Positions 26,812 to 35,988 of a stretch of 64,000 bases of DNA are shown here, in pieces; positions within the stretch are counted from its first letter, which is position 1; each line of letters opens with the position of its first letter. A program made the position numbers and the translations under genes. Source of the stretch: Paracoccus sanguinis (GTDB lineage: Bacteria > Pseudomonadota > Alphaproteobacteria > Rhodobacterales > Rhodobacteraceae); contig NZ_FNNA01000001.1 in assembly GCF_900106665.1 (NCBI RefSeq), positions 124,001-188,000 on the forward strand, written 5' to 3'. The notes below the pieces were generated by a model. That model saw only the letters and a program-made list of their open reading frames with translations. It was not told the DNA's origin and searched no databases.

Positions 26812-27789
26812 TCAGCCGGCGCGGGCTGCCGCGCTTTCAGGCAGTTCCTCGTCGAAGAGGCGCTGGTAGAACTCGGCCACCGTCTGGCGTTCCAACTCGT
26901 CGCACTTGTTCAGGAAGGTCAGCCGGAAGGCATAGCCCACGCTGTCGAAGATGCGCGCGTTCTGCGCCCACGAGATGACCGTCCGCGGGCTCATCACCGT
27001 CGACAGGTCACCCTGCATGAAGGCGGTGCGCGTCAGGTCGGCCAGCGTCACCATCTGGGCCACGATCTTGCGGCCCTTCTCGGTGTTGTACTGCGGCACC
27101 TTGGCGATGACGATCGCCGTCTCGGCGTCGTGGCTGAGGTAGTTCAGCGTGGCGACCAGGTTCCAGCGGTCCATCTGGCCCTGGTTGATCTGCTGGGTGC
27201 CGTGATAGAGGCCCGTCGTGTCGCCCAGGCCCACCGTGTTGGCGGTGGCGAACAGGCGGAAATACGGGTTCGGGGTGATGACCTCGTTCTGGTCGAGCAG
27301 CGTCAGCTTACCGTCCGCCTCGAGCACCCGCTGGATCACGAACATCACGTCCGCGCGCCCGGCGTCGTATTCGTCGAAGACGATCGCGGTCGGGTTCCTG
27401 AGCGCCCAGGGCAGGATGCCCTCGTGGAACACGGTGACCTGCTTGCCGTCCACCAGCTTGATCGCGTCCTTGCCGATCAGGTCGATGCGGCTCACGTGGC
27501 TGTCGAGGTTGACGCGCACGCAGGGCCAGTTGAGGCGCGCCGCGACCTGCTCGATATGGGTGGATTTCCCGGTGCCGTGGTAGCCCTGGATCATCACCCG
27601 GCGATTGTAGGCAAACCCCGCGAGGATGGCGAGCGTGGTGTCGGGGTCGAACTTGTAGGTGCTGTCGAGGTCCGGCACGCGCTCGGTGCGCTCGGCGAAG
27701 CCCCTGACCTTGATGTCGCTGTCGATCCCGAAGACGTCGCGGACGTCGATCTCTTCGGTCGGTTTCGCGTGCATATCCAGATCGGCCAT
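26812..27789 (-). CDS. cobS: Cobaltochelatase AAA+ subunit CobS
   Basis: 325 residues from [14 protein letters not shown]. Walker A is GYHGTGKST (about 69-77) and Walker B IVFDEYD; the pore and sensor segments [19 protein letters not shown] are typical of the MoxR-like CobS/BchI group. It powers the CobN-CobS-CobT cobaltochelatase. A 13-codon longer start was rejected because CobS proteins begin near the MxDLxxxP segment. A perfect inverted repeat GCCGGCTG/CAGCCGGC (26801-26820) overlaps the stop codon but lacks a T-tract. Confidence 0.95.
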   Translation of the reverse strand: MADLDMHAKPTEEIDVRDVFGIDSDIKVRGFAERTERVPDLDSTYKFDPDTTLAILAGFAYNRRVMIQGYHGTGKSTHIEQVAARLNWPCVRVNLDSHVSRIDLIGKDAIKLVDGKQVTVFHEGILPWALRNPTAIVFDEYDAGRADVMFVIQRVLEADGKLTLLDQNEVITPNPYFRLFATANTVGLGDTTGLYHGTQQINQGQMDRWNLVATLNYLSHDAETAIVIAKVPQYNTEKGRKIVAQMVTLADLTRTAFMQGDLSTVMSPRTVISWAQNARIFDSVGYAFRLTFLNKCDELERQTVAEFYQRLFDEELPESAAARAG

Positions 27790-27987
27790 CGCTCGGTCCC
27801 CTTCGCCTGTCGAGCCGTGATGGAGCATCCGCGCCCGGGGTGCAAGGGACCGCGGGGGGCCTCGCTCGTCTGCGGCGCGCGTTAGGCCGGACGCTGCGGC
27901 GCTGCGGGCCCGGGCCGCGCGAACCGATTGACGCGTCCGGCGTTCACGGGCACCACCGGGGACTGAACCTTAGACGAGAGCACCGAG

Positions 27988-28983
27988 ATGAGCGGACTGA
28001 TCGCGCTTCTGGACGATGTGGCGGGGATCGCCAAGGTGGCCGCGGCCTCGGTCGACGACGTCGCGGGGATGTCGGCCAAGGCCACCGCCAAGGCGGCCGG
28101 CGCGGTGATCGACGATGCGGCGGTGACGCCGAAATACGTCCACGGCTTCGACGCCGACCGCGAGGTGCCGATCATCTGGCGCATCGCCAAGGGCTCGATC
28201 TTCAACAAGCTGGTGATCCTGTTGCCGGTGGCGCTGCTGTTGTCGGCCTTTGCGCCCTGGGCCATCGCGCCGCTGCTGATGGTCGGGGGCGCCTATCTCT
28301 GCTTCGAGGGGGCCGAGAAGGTGTGGCACGCGATCTCGGGCGGCCACGACGACCACGCCGAGATCGAGATCGACACCAGCGACCCCGCCCATCTGGAGGA
28401 GGAAAAGGTTGCGGGCGCGATCAAGACCGACTTCATCCTCTCGGCCGAGATCATGACCATCGCGTTGAACGAGGTGTCGCGGCTGGTGGTCGAGCAGGAC
28501 ATCCACGGCCCCGGCAAGTTCGCCATGGAGGCGGCGGCGTTGGCCTTCGTCGCCGTCATCATCACGGTCGGGGTTTATGGCTTCGTCGCGCTGATCGTGA
28601 AGGCCGACGACTACGGCGTGGCGCTGGTGCGGACCCGCTCGGGCTTCTGGGCCTCGGCCGGGCGGACGCTGGTGCGGGCGATGCCGGGGTTCATGAAGGT
28701 GCTGACGGTGATCGGCACCGCGGCGATGATCTGGGTCGGCGGCAACATCGTCATCCACGGGCTGCACGAGCTGGGCTATCACGCGCCCTACGACTTCATC
28801 CACGCCCAGGCTGAGCGTGCCGCCCATGCGGTGCCGGCGATGGCCGGGGCGGTGAGCTGGTTCGTCACCGCGCTGATCGACGGCATCTTCGGGCTGGCGC
28901 TGGGGCTGCTGCTCATCCCGCTGTCGAAAGCGGTGATCGCGCCGCTGTGGCGCGCCGGGCAGCGGGCGGTGGGCAAGGCCTGA
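27988..28983 (+). CDS. DUF808 (YedI-type) inner-membrane protein
   Basis: 331 residues. The start MSGLIALLDDVAGIAKVAAAS and the repeat of small-residue helices match DUF808/YedI throughout. Membrane helices are visible near 72-105, 185-210, 240-262 and 285-315. Function unknown. It is divergent from cobS and ends in a strong bidirectional hairpin. Confidence 0.88.
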   Translation: MSGLIALLDDVAGIAKVAAASVDDVAGMSAKATAKAAGAVIDDAAVTPKYVHGFDADREVPIIWRIAKGSIFNKLVILLPVALLLSAFAPWAIAPLLMVGGAYLCFEGAEKVWHAISGGHDDHAEIEIDTSDPAHLEEEKVAGAIKTDFILSAEIMTIALNEVSRLVVEQDIHGPGKFAMEAAALAFVAVIITVGVYGFVALIVKADDYGVALVRTRSGFWASAGRTLVRAMPGFMKVLTVIGTAAMIWVGGNIVIHGLHELGYHAPYDFIHAQAERAAHAVPAMAGAVSWFVTALIDGIFGLALGLLLIPLSKAVIAPLWRAGQRAVGKA

Positions 28984-29050
28984 GACAGGCAAGCGGCGGG
29001 CTTCCCCCCGCGACCGCGGCCTGATTTGGGCAATTGAGCCCAGAAAGACG

Positions 29051-29080
29051 CGGCGCGGGCGGTGTCGGCCCGCGCCGTTT
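29051..29080 (+). terminator. Bidirectional terminator between the DUF808 gene and dsbB
   Basis: A 10-bp perfect stem, CGGCGCGGGC (29051-29060) with GCCCGCGCCG (29068-29077), loop of 7, followed by TTT on the plus strand and CGTCTTTC on the minus strand. It sits between convergent genes. Confidence 0.75.
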
Positions 29081-29083
29081 CCG

Positions 29084-29572
29084 TCAGCGGCGGCTCAGAC
29101 CCCGCGCGAGCGACGCACCCCAGAGCACCGTCAGACCGGCCGAGATCAGCGCGTTCCACGCCGCCATGCTGAGGCCGAGGAACACCCACGCCGGCTCGTC
29201 ACAGCGCACGACCTGCGCGCCGCGGATGCGGCTCACGAGGTCCGCCGCGCTGATGGTCGAGAGATCGGCGACCCCGCCGGCGCACGCGCTCGGCCCCGCC
29301 CACCAGTGCAGCTCGACCCCGGTGTGGTAGAGCGCAAGCCCCGTGGCCACCGCCGCCGCGACCATCCCGAGGCCGGCCCAGAGCGGGCGGTATCCGGCCA
29401 GCAGCACCACCGCGCCAACCAGCAGCGCCGCAAGATGCGGCCAGCGCTGCAGCAGGCACAGCTCGCACGGGCGATAGCCCGCCGCCTGGAACCCGAGCGC
29501 AGCGAGCAGCAGCAGCCCCGAGGCGGCCGCGGCAGCAAGCGCCAGCGAGCGCGGGGCGAGGGGGTCGGTCAT
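29084..29572 (-). CDS. dsbB: Disulfide bond formation protein DsbB
   Basis: 162 residues, four membrane helices. The CxxC pair that reacts with quinone is C36-E-L-C39 (RPCELCLLQRWPH); the second periplasmic pair is C97 and C124 (SACAGG and VVRCDEPAW). It reoxidises a DsbA partner and passes electrons to quinone. Preceded by a dedA gene 26 bases upstream, with which it is probably co-transcribed. Confidence 0.9.
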   Translation of the reverse strand: MTDPLAPRSLALAAAAASGLLLLAALGFQAAGYRPCELCLLQRWPHLAALLVGAVVLLAGYRPLWAGLGMVAAAVATGLALYHTGVELHWWAGPSACAGGVADLSTISAADLVSRIRGAQVVRCDEPAWVFLGLSMAAWNALISAGLTVLWGASLARGLSRR

Positions 29573-29598
29573 GGGAAGGCTCCGAAGGGAAAGGGGGA

Positions 29599-30195
29599 TC
29601 AGTGCGGGCGCCAGGTGACGACGCGGTAGAGATAGACGAGCACCACCGCCGCCACGACGAGTTTCGAGACCGGGTCGATCACATCCGCGACACGCCCGTA
29701 GTTGGCCGAGAGCAGGAACCCGGCCGCGGTCAGCAGCCCGGTCCAGATCGCCGAGCCGAGCAGCGTCCAGGCGAGGAACCGCCCCCAGCCCATGCGCGCG
29801 ATCCCGGCCGGGACCGAGATCAGCGTCCGCACCGCCGGGATCATCCGGCCGAGGAACACCGCCTTGCCGCCGTGCCGGTCGAACCACGCCTGCGCCCGGT
29901 CGATGTCGCCGGGCGAGACGGTCATCACCCGCCCCCAGCGCGCCGCCCACCGCTTGAGCCGGGGCGCCCCGACCCAGGCGCCGAGGACGAACCAGAAGCT
30001 CGTCCCGAGCGCCGAGCCCGCGATCCCCGCGATCAGCGTGGGCAGCAGCGCAAGCCGCCCCTCGGCCACCAGGTAGCCGGCCAGCGGCATGATCACCTCG
30101 GACGGGATCGGCGGAAAGATGTTCTCGAGCAGCATCAGCGCGAAGACGCCCGGATAGCCCCAGGACCCGATCACCGACACCACCCAGTCGAACAT
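29599..30195 (-). CDS. DedA-family membrane protein
   Basis: 198 residues from MFDWVVSVIG (ATG 30193-30195). Family motifs: ENIFPPIPSEVIMPLAGY near residue 24 and FLGRMIPAVRTLISVPAGIARM near 112-133, with paired re-entrant and membrane helices. DedA proteins include flippases for undecaprenyl phosphate and phospholipids. First gene of a likely dedA-dsbB operon. Confidence 0.9.
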   Translation of the reverse strand: MFDWVVSVIGSWGYPGVFALMLLENIFPPIPSEVIMPLAGYLVAEGRLALLPTLIAGIAGSALGTSFWFVLGAWVGAPRLKRWAARWGRVMTVSPGDIDRAQAWFDRHGGKAVFLGRMIPAVRTLISVPAGIARMGWGRFLAWTLLGSAIWTGLLTAAGFLLSANYGRVADVIDPVSKLVVAAVVLVYLYRVVTWRPH

Positions 30196-30393
30196 CCGCC
30201 TTGCCCTCGCCGTTTCTCGTGCCATGCGCGCGCGCCCCCCGGGGATCGGGGGCCGCTGCGCCCTGCCCGGCCTGCGCCCGGCGGGGCCAGAAACCCCGCC
30301 TTGCAGCAGCCGTCAACCCTGCGTAACCATTCGCCATCGACGCGCCCTGCCCCCGATCCGGCGGCGGCGCAGCCTTCTGGAGGACGACGCGAA

Positions 30394-31239
30394 ATGGAAT
30401 GGCGTGGCCGCCGCGGCAGCGGCAATATCGAGGACCGCCGCAGCATGGGCTCGGCCGGTGTCGGCGGCATCGGGCTCGTCGGGATGCTGGTCGTGCTCGC
30501 GGTGGGGTATTTCTTCGGCGTGGACATCTCGCCCCTCGTCGGCGGGATGGAGCAGGGGCAGCCGACCGAGCAGCGCCAGCTGACCGCCGAAGAGCAGGAG
30601 ATGGGCCAGTTCGTCTCGGTCGTGCTGGCCGACACCGAAGAGGTGTGGACCGACGTGCTCGCCCGGCAGGCCAACATGGACTATCAGAAGCCCAGCCTCG
30701 TGCTGTTCTCGGGCGCGGTGCAGTCGGCCTGCGGCGGCGCCTCGGCGGCGATGGGCCCGTTCTACTGCCCGAACGACCGCAAGGTGTATCTCGACACCGA
30801 CTTCTTCCGGGTGATGAAGGGCAAGATGGGCGCCGGCGGCGATTTCGCCTATGCCTATGTGATCGCCCACGAGATCGGCCACCATGTCCAGAACCAGATC
30901 GGCATCCTGTCGAAGGTGAACGAGATGCGCGCCCGGGCGTCCGAGGTGGACTCGAACCGCATCTCGGTGCTGACCGAGCTGCAGGCGGACTGCTTTGCCG
31001 GGATCTGGGCCCGGCAGGCGAGCGAGAAGTTCGGCACCATCGACCAGGGCGACATCGAAGAGGCGATCAACGCCGCCCGCGCCGTCGGCGACGACATCCT
31101 GATGGAAAAGGCCGGCCGCGCGCCGATGCCCGACTCGTTCACCCACGGCTCGGCGGCCGAGCGGTCCGAGTGGCTACAGCGCGGGCTGGCCTCGGGCGAC
31201 CTTCGCCAGTGCAACAGCTTCGCCGAGGCGGGTCTCTGA
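30394..31239 (+). CDS. Neutral zinc metallopeptidase (YpfJ family)
   Basis: 281 residues. A GGAGG ribosome-binding site lies about 10 bases before ATG 30394. The N-terminal charged segment EWRGRRGSGNIEDRR is a family hallmark, then one membrane helix (about 22-45), then the catalytic domain with zinc motif AHEIGHHVQNQ and downstream ELQADCFAGIWA, giving the third ligand. FYCPNDRKVYLD also fits. Membrane-anchored, catalytic side outside. Followed by a strong terminator. Confidence 0.93.
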   Translation: MEWRGRRGSGNIEDRRSMGSAGVGGIGLVGMLVVLAVGYFFGVDISPLVGGMEQGQPTEQRQLTAEEQEMGQFVSVVLADTEEVWTDVLARQANMDYQKPSLVLFSGAVQSACGGASAAMGPFYCPNDRKVYLDTDFFRVMKGKMGAGGDFAYAYVIAHEIGHHVQNQIGILSKVNEMRARASEVDSNRISVLTELQADCFAGIWARQASEKFGTIDQGDIEEAINAARAVGDDILMEKAGRAPMPDSFTHGSAAERSEWLQRGLASGDLRQCNSFAEAGL

Positions 31240-31269
31240 CACCGTAGCCGCGCCAGACGCGACCACGCC

Positions 31270-31308
31270 GCGCCGCGCCCCACCCCGGGGCGCGGCGCTT
31301 GCGCTTTC
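31270..31308 (+). terminator. Intrinsic terminator after the metallopeptidase gene
   Basis: A 12-bp perfect stem, GCGCCGCGCCCC (31270-31281) with GGGGCGCGGCGC (31287-31298), loop ACCCC, then TTGCGCTTTCC. Confidence 0.7.
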
Positions 31309-31353
31309 CAACCTGCCGCACACCCCTCGGGCGGGATTGAAGACCCGGGTTTG

Positions 31354-31382
31354 TTGAACCTAGCGGCGGTGGGTGATAGACC
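31354..31382 (+). promoter_or_regulatory. Candidate sigma-70 promoter of gyrA
   Basis: TTGAAC (31354-31359), a 17-base spacer, then TAGACC (31377-31382), 30 bases before the gyrA start codon. The -35 box is good and the -10 box weak. By inspection only. Confidence 0.4.
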
Positions 31383-31412
31383 GCACATCAACAACATATC
31401 GAAGGCGCACCC

Positions 31413-34232
31413 GTGGCCGACACCCCCGAAGACCTGCCCGAAGACCTGCCCCCCGAGGACCAGACCGACGCCGCGACCGACGCGGGCGGCGAGGATGCCG
31501 CGTCCGGGGGGGCCGGGGCGCTCGTCATGCCCCATGACGGGCCGACCATCGACATCGCCGAAGAGATGCGCTCGTCCTATCTCGACTACGCGATGTCGGT
31601 CATCGTCAGCCGGGCGATCCCGGACCTGCGCGACGGGCTGAAGCCGGTTCACCGCCGCATCCTCTTCGCGATGGACGAGACCGGGAACACCCACGACAAG
31701 CCCTATCGCAAGTCGGCGCGGCCCGTGGGCGACGTGATGGGGAAATACCACCCGCACGGCGACAGCGCGATCTATGACGCGCTCGTCAGGATGGCGCAGG
31801 ACTTCTCGATGTCGCTGCCGCTGCTGGACGGGCAGGGCAACTTCGGCTCGATGGACGGCGATGCGGCCGCGGCGATGCGCTATACCGAGGTGCGCATGGC
31901 CAAGGCCGCCAACTGGCTGCTCATGGACATCGACAAGGACACGGTCGAGTTCCAGGACAACTACGACGGCAAGGACCGCGAGCCGACCGTGCTGCCGGCG
32001 CGGTTCCCCAACATGCTCGTCAACGGCGCCGGCGGCATCGCCGTCGGCATGGCGACCAACATCCCGCCCCATAACCTGGGCGAGATCGTCGACGCCACGC
32101 TGGCGCTGATCGAGAACCCGGACCTGCCGACCGAACGGCTGCTCGAGATCGTGCCCGGCCCCGACTTCCCGACCGGCGGGATGGTTCTCGGCCGCTCGGG
32201 CGTCCGCAAGGCCTATCTCGAGGGGCGCGGCTCGATCGTGGTGCGCGCCCGCACCCGGGTCGAGACGCTGCGCGCCGGCCGCGAGGCCATCGTGCTGGAC
32301 GACGTGCCCTATCAGGTCAACAAGGCCACGCTGATCGAGCGCATCGCCGAGCTGGCCAAGGAAAAGAAGGTCGAGGGCATTGCCCACGTCCAGGACGAAT
32401 CCGACCGCCACGGCGTGCGCGTCGTCATCGAGCTCAAGCGCGACGCGACGGCCGAGGTGGTGCTGAACCAGCTCTACCGCTTCACCCCCATGCAGACCTC
32501 GTTCGGGGCCAACATGCTGGCACTGAACGGCGGCCGGCCCGAACAACTGACCCTGCGGGACTTCCTGACCCACTTCATCGCCTTCCGCGAAGAGGTGGTG
32601 GCCCGCCGCACCGCGTTCGAGCTGCGCAAGGCGCGCGAGCGCAGCCACATCCTCTGCGGTCTGGCCGTGGCGGTGTCGAACGTGGACGAGGTGGTGGCGA
32701 CGATCCGCGCCTCGAAGGATGCGGCCGAGGCCCGCGACCGGCTGATGGAGCGGCGCTGGCCGGCGCACGACATCCTCGAATACCTCAGGCTGATCGACGA
32801 CCCGCTGCACCCCGTGAACGAGGACGGCACCTACAACCTGTCCGAGACGCAGGCCAAGGCGATCCTCGAGCTGCGCCTGCAACGCCTGACCCAGCTCGGC
32901 GTGCAGGAGGTGACGGACGAGCTGAAGGCGCTGGCCGACGCGATCCGCGACTACCTCGCCATTCTCGCCAGTCGCGCCCGGATCATGGAGATCATCTCGG
33001 CCGAGCTGACCGAGGCCAAGACGCTGTTCGCCGTGCCGCGCCGGACCGAGATCGTGGACTGGGCGGGCGATCTGGACGACGAGGACCTGATCGAGCGCGA
33101 GGACATGGTCGTGACCATCACCTCGGGCGGCTACATCAAGCGCACCCCCCTGTCCGAGTTCCGCAGCCAGCGGCGCGGCGGCAAGGGGCTGTCGTCGATG
33201 GCCACCAAGGAAGACGACGTGGTGACGACGCTGTTCGTTGCCAACACCCACACCGAACTTCTGTTCTTCACCACCGACGGGATGGTGTACCGGCTCAAGA
33301 CGTGGCGGCTGCCCTTGGGCGGGCGGACCGCGCGCGGCAAGGCGCTGGTCAACATCCTGCCGATCGACGGCGGCACCTCGATCGCGGCGCTGCTGCCGAT
33401 GGACGCGCCCGAGGCCGAATGGGACGACTATCAGGTGATCTTCGCCACCGACGGCGGCGAGGTGCGGCGTAACGCGCTGTCGGATTTCACCAACATCATG
33501 CGCAACGGCAAGATCGCCATGAAGCTGCCCGAGGGCGTGAGCCTGATCGGCGTCCGCATGGCGACCGACGGCGACGACGTGATGCTGGTGACGGCCAAGG
33601 GCCGGGCGATCCGCTTTGCCGCGACCGACGTGCGGGTGTTCCAGTCCCGCGGCTCGACCGGCGTGCGCGGCATCCGGCTGGCCGAGGGCGACCGGGTGGT
33701 GTCGATGTCGGTGATCCGCCACTTCGAGGCCGACCCGGCCGAGCGCGCGGCCTACCTCAAGATGCGCCGAGCTGTGGCCGGCGCGCTCGATGACGGGGCC
33801 GAGGCGGACGAGGATGACGAGGCCGCCGAAGGCGCGACCGAGGGCGCGATCACGCAGGAGCGCTATGCCGAGATGTCGGCCGCCGAGGATCTGATCCTGA
33901 CGGTGACGGCGCAGGGGGCGGGCAAGATCAGCTCGAGCCACGGCTACCCGCTGCGCGGCCGCGGCGGCCAGGGCGTGATGGCGATGGACCGCGCGATGCG
34001 CGGCGGCGACCTGGTGGCGAGCTTCCCGGTCGAGCCGGGCGACCAGATCATGCTGGCGACCTCGACCGGCCAGTCGATCCGGGTGCCGGTGGACGGCATC
34101 AGCTTCCGCTCGCGCACCGCGGGCGGGGTGCGGGTGTTCAACACCGCGGGATCGGAAACCGTCGTCTCGGTCGCCCGGGTGGCCGATCAGGGCGACGAGG
34201 CCGAGGACGAGGCGGGTAGCACCGAGGGCTGA
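31413..34232 (+). CDS. gyrA: DNA gyrase subunit A
   Basis: 939 residues from a GTG at 31413; no ATG precedes the conserved N-terminus. After an acidic 40-residue extension comes the breakage-reunion domain with catalytic Tyr157 (AMRYTE). The quinolone pocket has Ser118 and Asp122 ([10 protein letters not shown]), matching the sensitive residues 83 and 87 of E. coli. The six-bladed C-terminal domain carries the GyrA box [10 protein letters not shown], which separates it from ParC and implies supercoiling activity. An acidic linker (near 790-810) splits the last blades. The end of the protein is again acidic. Confidence 0.97.
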   Translation: MADTPEDLPEDLPPEDQTDAATDAGGEDAASGGAGALVMPHDGPTIDIAEEMRSSYLDYAMSVIVSRAIPDLRDGLKPVHRRILFAMDETGNTHDKPYRKSARPVGDVMGKYHPHGDSAIYDALVRMAQDFSMSLPLLDGQGNFGSMDGDAAAAMRYTEVRMAKAANWLLMDIDKDTVEFQDNYDGKDREPTVLPARFPNMLVNGAGGIAVGMATNIPPHNLGEIVDATLALIENPDLPTERLLEIVPGPDFPTGGMVLGRSGVRKAYLEGRGSIVVRARTRVETLRAGREAIVLDDVPYQVNKATLIERIAELAKEKKVEGIAHVQDESDRHGVRVVIELKRDATAEVVLNQLYRFTPMQTSFGANMLALNGGRPEQLTLRDFLTHFIAFREEVVARRTAFELRKARERSHILCGLAVAVSNVDEVVATIRASKDAAEARDRLMERRWPAHDILEYLRLIDDPLHPVNEDGTYNLSETQAKAILELRLQRLTQLGVQEVTDELKALADAIRDYLAILASRARIMEIISAELTEAKTLFAVPRRTEIVDWAGDLDDEDLIEREDMVVTITSGGYIKRTPLSEFRSQRRGGKGLSSMATKEDDVVTTLFVANTHTELLFFTTDGMVYRLKTWRLPLGGRTARGKALVNILPIDGGTSIAALLPMDAPEAEWDDYQVIFATDGGEVRRNALSDFTNIMRNGKIAMKLPEGVSLIGVRMATDGDDVMLVTAKGRAIRFAATDVRVFQSRGSTGVRGIRLAEGDRVVSMSVIRHFEADPAERAAYLKMRRAVAGALDDGAEADEDDEAAEGATEGAITQERYAEMSAAEDLILTVTAQGAGKISSSHGYPLRGRGGQGVMAMDRAMRGGDLVASFPVEPGDQIMLATSTGQSIRVPVDGISFRSRTAGGVRVFNTAGSETVVSVARVADQGDEAEDEAGSTEG

Positions 34233-34552
34233 TGCGGGGAGCTCTCGGGCGGGCTTGGGGCTAGAACGTAGCCACTGCCGCATGGTGAGCGTGCTTGGTC
34301 GACGGTGCCTTGGCGGATCAGGGCGACGACACGGGGCACGCGGCCGGCACCGCCAAGCGCTGACAAGCGACCACGTTCGCCGGCCGTAGGATCACGCCAA
34401 GGCAGCCGGTGGTGTCCGTGAGCTAATGTGGTCAACGGCTCCGTTGCGCTCCTCACAAGGCGGCCAGCGTCTAGAGGCGGAGCGGTAAGGTCGCCCGATC
34501 CCCCATGACGGCCCCAGGCGACCCCATAAGCACCTGCCGCTAAGCCGTGAGC
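34233..34552. other. Intergenic stretch with atypical composition and no gene found
   Basis: About 320 bases with a less GC-biased composition than the flanks and stops scattered in all frames. The pattern resembles a decayed coding fragment, but no protein family was recognised in any frame. It separates gyrA from the convergent hisN. Confidence 0.4.
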
Positions 34553-35374
34553 TCACCCCGCCAGCAGTTCCAGCGCAGCGGCGTGCAGCTCGGGCGTGGC
34601 GGCGGCGATCACCCGGCCGCCGTGGTGGGCGGGGCCGCCCTGCCAGTCGGTGACGATCCCGCCCGCGGCCTCGACCACCGCGATGGGCGCCACGATGTCA
34701 TAGGGCTGCAGCCCCGCCTCGATCACCAGATCGACGCAGCCGAGCGCCAGCAGCCCGTAAGCATAGCAGTCGAGCCCGTATCGCGTCAGCCGCACCGCCC
34801 CTGCCACCCGGCGGAAGGCGGCGCCATCCTCGGGCGTGCCGACCTCGGGGAAGGTCGTCATCAGCGTCGCCTGCGCCAGCGCCACGCCGCGCCGCACCCC
34901 GAGCGACGCGAGCCCGTGCGGCGAGGCGATGGCGGCGGTCCCGAGGCCCCCCTCGAACCGCTCGCCCGTCCAGGGCTGGTCGATGATCCCGTAAATCGGC
35001 CCCTTCGCATCGGTCACCCCGATGAGCACCCCCCAGCTCGGCGCGCCGCAGAGATAGGCGCGGGTGCCATCGATGGGGTCGAGCACCCAGGTCAGGCCGC
35101 TGGTACCGGGGGTCGGCCCGTACTCCTCGCCCACGATGGCGTCGTCGGGCCGCCGCGCGGCGAGGATCGCGCGCATCGCGCGCTCCGAGGCGCGGTCGGC
35201 CTCGGTCACCGGGTCGAACCCCGTGGCCAGCTTGTTGTCGGGGGCGAGCGCCGGGCTGCGGAAGAGCCGAAGGGTCTCGGCCCGTGCGGCGTCGGCCATG
35301 GCGGCGGCGGTCTCGCGCAGCGCGCGGGCCAGATCGGCGTCGGGCGCGCGGCGCAGTCGGTCGGGATCGGTCAT
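34553..35374 (-). CDS. hisN: Histidinol-phosphatase of the inositol monophosphatase fold
   Basis: 273 residues. Metal and phosphate motifs: EADRASERAM, VGEEYG, WVLDPIDGTRAYLCG, and GLDCYAYGLLALGCVDLVIE with PYDIVAPIAVVEAAGG. The DPIDGTRAY block and length fit HisN, which removes phosphate from histidinol phosphate; inositol or other sugar phosphatases of the fold remain possible. hisG, hisZ and hisS are 14 kb away in the same window, so histidine genes are dispersed. Confidence 0.85.
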   Translation of the reverse strand: MTDPDRLRRAPDADLARALRETAAAMADAARAETLRLFRSPALAPDNKLATGFDPVTEADRASERAMRAILAARRPDDAIVGEEYGPTPGTSGLTWVLDPIDGTRAYLCGAPSWGVLIGVTDAKGPIYGIIDQPWTGERFEGGLGTAAIASPHGLASLGVRRGVALAQATLMTTFPEVGTPEDGAAFRRVAGAVRLTRYGLDCYAYGLLALGCVDLVIEAGLQPYDIVAPIAVVEAAGGIVTDWQGGPAHHGGRVIAAATPELHAAALELLAG

Positions 35375-35474
35375 CGGCGCAGCCTTCCGGGCAGGGTCGG
35401 TTCAGCCGCGAGGCTTAGCCGACCGCCCGCCCCCGCGCCACCCGGCGCCGCCGCCGCCGCCGTGTCCGTGGCCG

Positions 35475-35846
35475 TCAGGCCGACAGCGAGGTCGGGTTGG
35501 CGCTGACCGACAGCACCCGGGCCAGCTCGAAGATCTGCCGGCGCTGCGCCTCGGGGATGCTGTAATAGGCGCGGATCAGCTGCAGCGCCTCCTTGTCCGA
35601 GATCAGGTCGAACTCGGCCGGCGACGCGCCGTCCAACCCCTCGAAGAAGAAGGCCACGGGCACGTCCATCGCCTTGGCGATGTCCCACAGCCGCGAGGCC
35701 GAGACGCGGTTCATGCCGGTCTCGTATTTCTGGATCTGCTGGAACTTGATGCCGACAGAATCGGCGAGTTGCTGCTGAGTCATGCCGATCGTCCAGCGGC
35801 GATGCCGGATCCTCTGGCCGACGTGCACATCGACAACGTGTTTCAT
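35475..35846 (-). CDS. XRE-family helix-turn-helix transcriptional regulator
   Basis: 123 residues from MKHVVDVHVGQRIRHRR. Residues 11-66 form the helix-turn-helix (MTQQQLADSVGIKFQQIQKYETG, then VSASRLWDIAKAMDVP); the C-terminal half has ALQLIRAYYSIPEAQRRQIFELAR. This strongly conserved alphaproteobacterial type is usually a single-copy regulator of unknown targets. A 57-codon upstream extension was rejected as non-homologous. A palindrome lies about 50-65 bases before the start and may be its own operator. Confidence 0.88.
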   Translation of the reverse strand: MKHVVDVHVGQRIRHRRWTIGMTQQQLADSVGIKFQQIQKYETGMNRVSASRLWDIAKAMDVPVAFFFEGLDGASPAEFDLISDKEALQLIRAYYSIPEAQRRQIFELARVLSVSANPTSLSA

Positions 35847-35878
35847 CGGGAACCTCGTGCAAGTGATACGGGAAATAA

Positions 35879-35911
35879 CGCTGCGAAACGCAATCTGCGA
35901 GAATAATCGCA
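35879..35911 (-). promoter_or_regulatory. Candidate operator upstream of the XRE gene
   Basis: TGCGA (35896-35900) and TCGCA (35907-35911) are perfect inverted arms separated by GAATAA; another CTGCGA lies 15 bases away at 35881-35886. The spacer is AT-rich against the genome. It lies between the divergent XRE and quinone-oxidoreductase genes, suiting a regulator that controls one or both. Confidence 0.4.
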
Positions 35912-35988
35912 TGACAAACAGGGACCTCTGCCTAAAAAGACAGGTCCGGCGGGCCTGACCCAGGGGCGTCGCGACGAGGGGGAATGAC

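Noticed and set aside
26801..26820. Perfect inverted repeat overlapping the cobS stop as a terminator
   Set aside because: There is no T-tract on the minus strand after it, so it was not called as an intrinsic terminator.
30855..34283. 1142-codon open frame antisense to gyrA
   Set aside because: Same artefact of high GC at third positions opposite a certain gene; its composition is not protein-like.
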